Source of the DNA: Cristatella mucedo
Lineage: Eukaryota > Bryozoa > Phylactolaemata > Cristatellidae
DNA: 64,000 bases
Assembly: GCA_009760855.2 (NCBI GenBank)
Contig: WPIO01000010.1
Location: 2,445,001-2,509,000, forward strand
Direction of reading: 5' to 3'
Shown here: positions 60,568 to 64,000 of the stretch, in pieces
Numbering within the stretch: position 1 is the stretch's first letter
How the letters are laid out: each line of letters begins with the position of its first letter
Made by a program: the position numbers and the translations under genes
The notes under the pieces: generated by a model
Database searches by the model: none
Told to the model about the DNA's origin: nothing
Seen by the model: only the letters and a program-made list of their open reading frames with translations

Positions 60568-60897
60568 TTGTTTGCAGTGGTTTTCAAAGGCCTTCTTGGA
60601 AATCATATGGCTGAAGACTATGAGCCTCCGATTCAGGCTGTCATACAGAAATATGCCAAAATGAGCTGCAGAATGTCCCACAAAAGTATCCTTGATACTT
60701 ACCTTGACCTATTCAAGGAGAGCGAGGGAGCTTACACACAGGTGACAGTAGAGCGCCTTCAGTGGGATATACACGACTATAAATGTCGTTTCCATGGACA
60801 AAATAATAAAAATGCAACGAGGAACTACATTTGGCGACTTCTTTGTGCGTCTTTTTTTCAGTGCAGCTGCAAATCTAAAGCATTCGCTCATTTCTGA
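60568..60897 (+). CDS. Unassigned open reading frame, possible exon
   Basis: A 109-codon plus-strand frame, just after a CTTGTTTGCAG acceptor-like site, includes YEPPIQAVIQKYAKMSCRM, then LDTYLDLFKESEGAY and VERLQWDIHDYKCRF. The composition looks protein-like rather than repeat-derived. The preceding 70 bases are open in another frame (KIVTEREEFTKRQNRMKKVA), so this may be a frameshifted remnant of a transposon or gene. No family is recognised. Confidence 0.25.
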   Translation: MFAVVFKGLLGNHMAEDYEPPIQAVIQKYAKMSCRMSHKSILDTYLDLFKESEGAYTQVTVERLQWDIHDYKCRFHGQNNKNATRNYIWRLLCASFFQCSCKSKAFAHF

Positions 60898-60899
60898 AC

Positions 60900-61690
60900 T
60901 CTTTTAATAGGGCATTGCTTAAAGCCTTATGAGTAAATGTGTAGTAATTTTGGTTCATATGCTGTTCTTTTTGGCTAAATGTGAGATACAGACTCATATT
61001 TGTCAGTTTTCTCATCGATAATTTATTTACTTTTTGTAAATAAATTCCAGTCAATCCTAGTCGCAAGAGCAAAGTACGAAAAGGAATAATGACTATTTTC
61101 CACACTTCTCATCCATTAGCAATAAGCAAATAAAAAACTATTACCCAAGGATAGAAATTTTGTGACAAAGTGGAATTCAATAACTGTTAAATTAAGTCGC
61201 TGGAAAATTACTTAGTTACTGGTTGATTGCGACCTGTCCGCGTTCAAATATGGCAACATGTTTCAAATTAAATCTAGCAAGATTTGCTGGTCACTGATAG
61301 CTAGTGAATAAATTCCTCAGATAAATTCATTGGTTTACCCTGATTTCAGTTTGGTTTTTCTGGTTTACCTAAGAAGTGACTGGGTCATCTGCCGACGTGA
61401 TCTAAGATTAATGGGGTTTAACAAGTTTACACTCTTAAAATTAAAGTGAAGTGATAAGAATAAGGTGCTCTTAATGATGCACGCAATGTGAGCATATTTC
61501 TTTAGCCAATACGCGATGAGCATGAAGAGATCGTAGTGCCACTTTCTCTTTAATAACCATTTTGCAAATGTAGCAGTAGCTTATTGATTCAGTAGCATCG
61601 ATGAGTACAACGAGTTTTGGGAAGTGTGTTTTTCCTATTCGCTATGGGCCACATCTCATAATTGATCCGCCTCGAGCTGAAAAGCGCGGG
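60900..61690. other. No gene recognised
   Basis: AT-rich 3' flank of saposin-like gene C. Confidence 0.4.
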
Positions 61691-61719
61691 CCGCATTCGC
61701 GTGTGTCTCATCGCCAGAT

Positions 61720-62693
61720 CTAGCAGAGACTCAGTGCAGTGCACACTTGGTGCGGATTGATGTCATTAGATAGAAGCGAGACAATGTCAGGAGTAAACTG
61801 GGCGACGATAGAGACGCAGCCCGACTGAATGGTGGACGGCAGCTTGGCGCAGACTTTCTCGAGAGCGGCCTCAATGCTCGGCTGCAACATAAAAGGGAGC
61901 GTACGCTGTGGCGGCGTACGGTCGGTCAGCACAGCCAGCGATCCGCGATTGGACGGTGTCAATCTGCAAAGAGCGACTGGGCCTGATAAACTATGGACCA
62001 GGCTACTACGTGTCCTTAAGTTCTCTCACCTCCGTGCCTGGCTGATTTAGAAGCTGGACCACTTCTTTCAGCACGAACTCGCACAAGACGCACTCCGTAG
62101 ACTGGCGTTTTACCTGAAATGCGATCAGACACTGCCTACGAAAGCAAACGGATTTATTCGTCCTGGTCCGTTCACACACAAGAGCCTGTTTTTACATCTA
62201 CAGGAGTCAACGACTTTTAGGAAAGTCACGTGTCTGAATACGAATCCAAAATTGGCCGTTTAGCAAATGCAAAAATGGAATGATTACGGATATTGGGCGT
62301 AGAAAATTTCCTTAGTCCAGTGATCAAGTAGATTATATGTTAACCAACGGCGAAACATGTTTAAGAACAACATGAATTCAGTCCACGTAATACTTTGTCT
62401 GCTGCATTTCTGTATCGTCAATGTCACGCGTTTCCTTGTCGATCGCCTTACGTGGTTGTCGCGAATTATGGTGGCAAAGCGATCGTAAAAATTGAAGGCA
62501 GCGGCTTCCAGCTCCAAAAAGAGCTGGGCCGCAAGCACAGCACTCGTAGCGGTGCTATATCCAGCCGATGCGCAGCAAATAGCGGCGAAATCAGTATCCC
62601 AGTAGCTCGGCTAGCTACTTGCAGGTTTAGCAGTGCTGTGCACGATTTTGTGCCCACAGTAACGAAACAAGCAGCAACAAAGAACGCTTCCAT
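61720..62693 (-). CDS. Saposin-like gene C (secreted, three exons)
   Basis: Exon 1 (ATG at 62693, to about 62619) encodes MEAFFVAACFVTVGTKSC and ends ALLNLQ, a short hydrophobic leader. Exon 2 (62113-62030, 28 codons) reads [19 protein letters not shown] and ends NQPGTE. Exon 3 (61881-61720) starts PSIEAALEKVCAKLPS, ends HQVCTALSLC and stops. The six-cysteine saposin B pattern is complete, giving about 106 residues with leader. The exon 1 donor is weak: CTGCAA followed by gtagct keeps phase 0. The alternative GC donor (gcaagt) would break the frame with exon 2. The closest relative in the window is gene B, 8 kb away on the same strand. Confidence 0.78.
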
Positions 62694-62699
62694 ACTTTA

Positions 62700-63930
62700 A
62701 GCATAGCAAGCCCTTGTTCTTAGCGGAGAGAGTCGATTCACAGCGACGGAGGGTACAAGGCGTCCACAATTAGCTGCTGGAGTGCAGCAGCTCTCGAACG
62801 GCGCCGAAGAGCGTCGCCGAACGGATGCCTTTCTCTAAGCATTGGGCGCAACTCCCCTTGGCTCCAATGCTAGGGCACAACTGCTGCGTAGCTAAAAGTC
62901 TCGGGTGAAAGTCATGAATATATAATGACTTGAGCTTTCATGGTGCCTAGCCATAGGGTATCATAAAATGGGCTCCGAGTAGTTATAATTCACGGAAACG
63001 TGAATAGTTTAGCAAGTGCATTATTATAATTATAAGCATATCTACAGAGATCATCTAGCTGATTTGGAACTCCGACTTATCAGCAGTGAATAGCAATTCA
63101 TGTCCAATAGACTTCTATCTCAGGTCATACGGTGGAGGAGATAAGTCTGCCAAAATGTTCAAAATTTAGAATCGCTCGACGACGTATCTCCGGTACCTCT
63201 GTTATGGACTCACGCTACAGGCCGGTGGTTTTATTTAACACTGCTTTAGAGCATTGATAAATAAAATCGATGCTCTTTTATACTTCAAAAATGTGAATCC
63301 CTTTGCGAACCTTTTTAGGTAGTTATTAGTTTAGATTGCAAGTTTAATAAGAGTGAGCGGCTGCAACTGAGGAGTGCAATAGCGTCTTGACCTTTACAGG
63401 GTCACAGTCGTCGCAGGACGGCCAATAAAGGAATACAAATTAATGAGCTAAGTTAATGAACTGGGACATAGTGTAGGAGGTAAAGGGGCCATCTCAAAGC
63501 TATGCAAGCATAATTATGCAGTGCCTATTATTAATATTCAGATTATTTTCACTGAGGAATGCTAAGCTTATTCAAAGGCATGAGAAGTAGAGCATCTGTA
63601 CACTCTCCAAAACTTAGGATTGCATGAAAAAATACAATTAGAAATTAGCAGCCGTAGACAATTCGCTATTAGTCATAAATGATAGCCACTGGTATGCCCA
63701 CCGTCTTCTGAGAATAGTGAAAAGAGCGAAGTTTTGGCTCCAAATTATTAGTTGGTCCTGCACGGAAAGTTGTTAGGCTCGAATAGTTAGGAGAGGACAA
63801 CCATGTCAGTAGATTAGGGGCTTGGAACAAAAGTGACCAACCACTGACCATTAGCAGCCGGAATTACACTAAGCATACAGACAGCAGTAGATCAAAGCTG
63901 TCTTTCTGGACTTCTACCTTAAGGATGCTG
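62700..63930. other. No gene recognised
   Basis: Upstream of saposin-like gene C; a GC-richer patch at 62730-62890, otherwise AT-rich. Confidence 0.35.
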
Positions 63931-63935
63931 GAAAT

Positions 63936-64000
63936 AAGAGAGAGAGAGAAAGAGAGAGAGACAGAGAGAGACAGAGAGAGACAGAGAGACAGAGAGACAG
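63936..64000. repeat. GA / GACAGAGA repeat running off the window
   Basis: GA units turning into GACAGAGA units at the right edge, the same motif as at 58.9 kb. Confidence 0.97.

Overview
The window reads as non-coding-rich nuclear DNA of an invertebrate animal. Genes are split into short exons with GT-AG introns. Large tracts are filled with decayed CR1/L2-like LINEs, Tc1/mariner-type transposon remnants, tRNA-derived SINEs and many microsatellites (TA, CA, GA, GACAGA, CAG). Nothing looks bacterial: no operons, no dense ORFs, no ribosome binding sites. I cannot place the phylum. The two best-recognised genes are cilium genes, so the host is a ciliated metazoan. All family assignments are by eye and from memory; no database was searched.

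Layout. At 0-3.8 kb there are LINE debris only. At 3.9-14.8 kb (minus strand) lie six phase-compatible exons of the N-terminal part of an FBF1-like (Fas-binding factor 1, ciliary transition-fibre) protein; the rest lies beyond the left edge. Its introns hold a Tc1 remnant, LINE copies and a SINE. At 16.76-22.60 kb (plus strand) is a complete five-exon NME5-like gene (nucleoside diphosphate kinase fold plus Dpy-30 motif; radial-spoke/axonemal). The two genes are head to head, about 1.9 kb apart. The last NME5 intron holds a microsatellite between inverted repeats, diverged tandem repeats and a broken Tc1 transposase.

At 23-38 kb there are LINEs on the minus strand, simple repeats, and several unassigned minus-strand candidate exons (24.5-24.9, 28.0-28.3, 33.4 kb). 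At 38.8-40.4 kb (plus) is saposin-like gene A. At 40.8-52.7 kb there are mostly repeats: a CAG array next to two adjacent hairpins, SINEs, a long LINE at 47.3-48.9 kb, and a possible non-autonomous transposon with tandemly repeated inverted ends at 50.3-51.4 kb. At 53.9-54.2 kb and 61.7-62.7 kb (both minus) are saposin-like genes B and C, with the same exon plan as A. At 58.7-59.65 kb is a near-perfect GACAGA hexanucleotide array. The window ends inside another GA/GACAGA tract.

How the genes relate. FBF1-like and NME5-like proteins both serve cilia (base and axoneme), and their divergent arrangement suggests a shared promoter region. The three saposin-like genes form a dispersed family of small, six-cysteine, probably secreted lipid- or membrane-binding proteins that arose by duplication and were then separated by repeat insertions.
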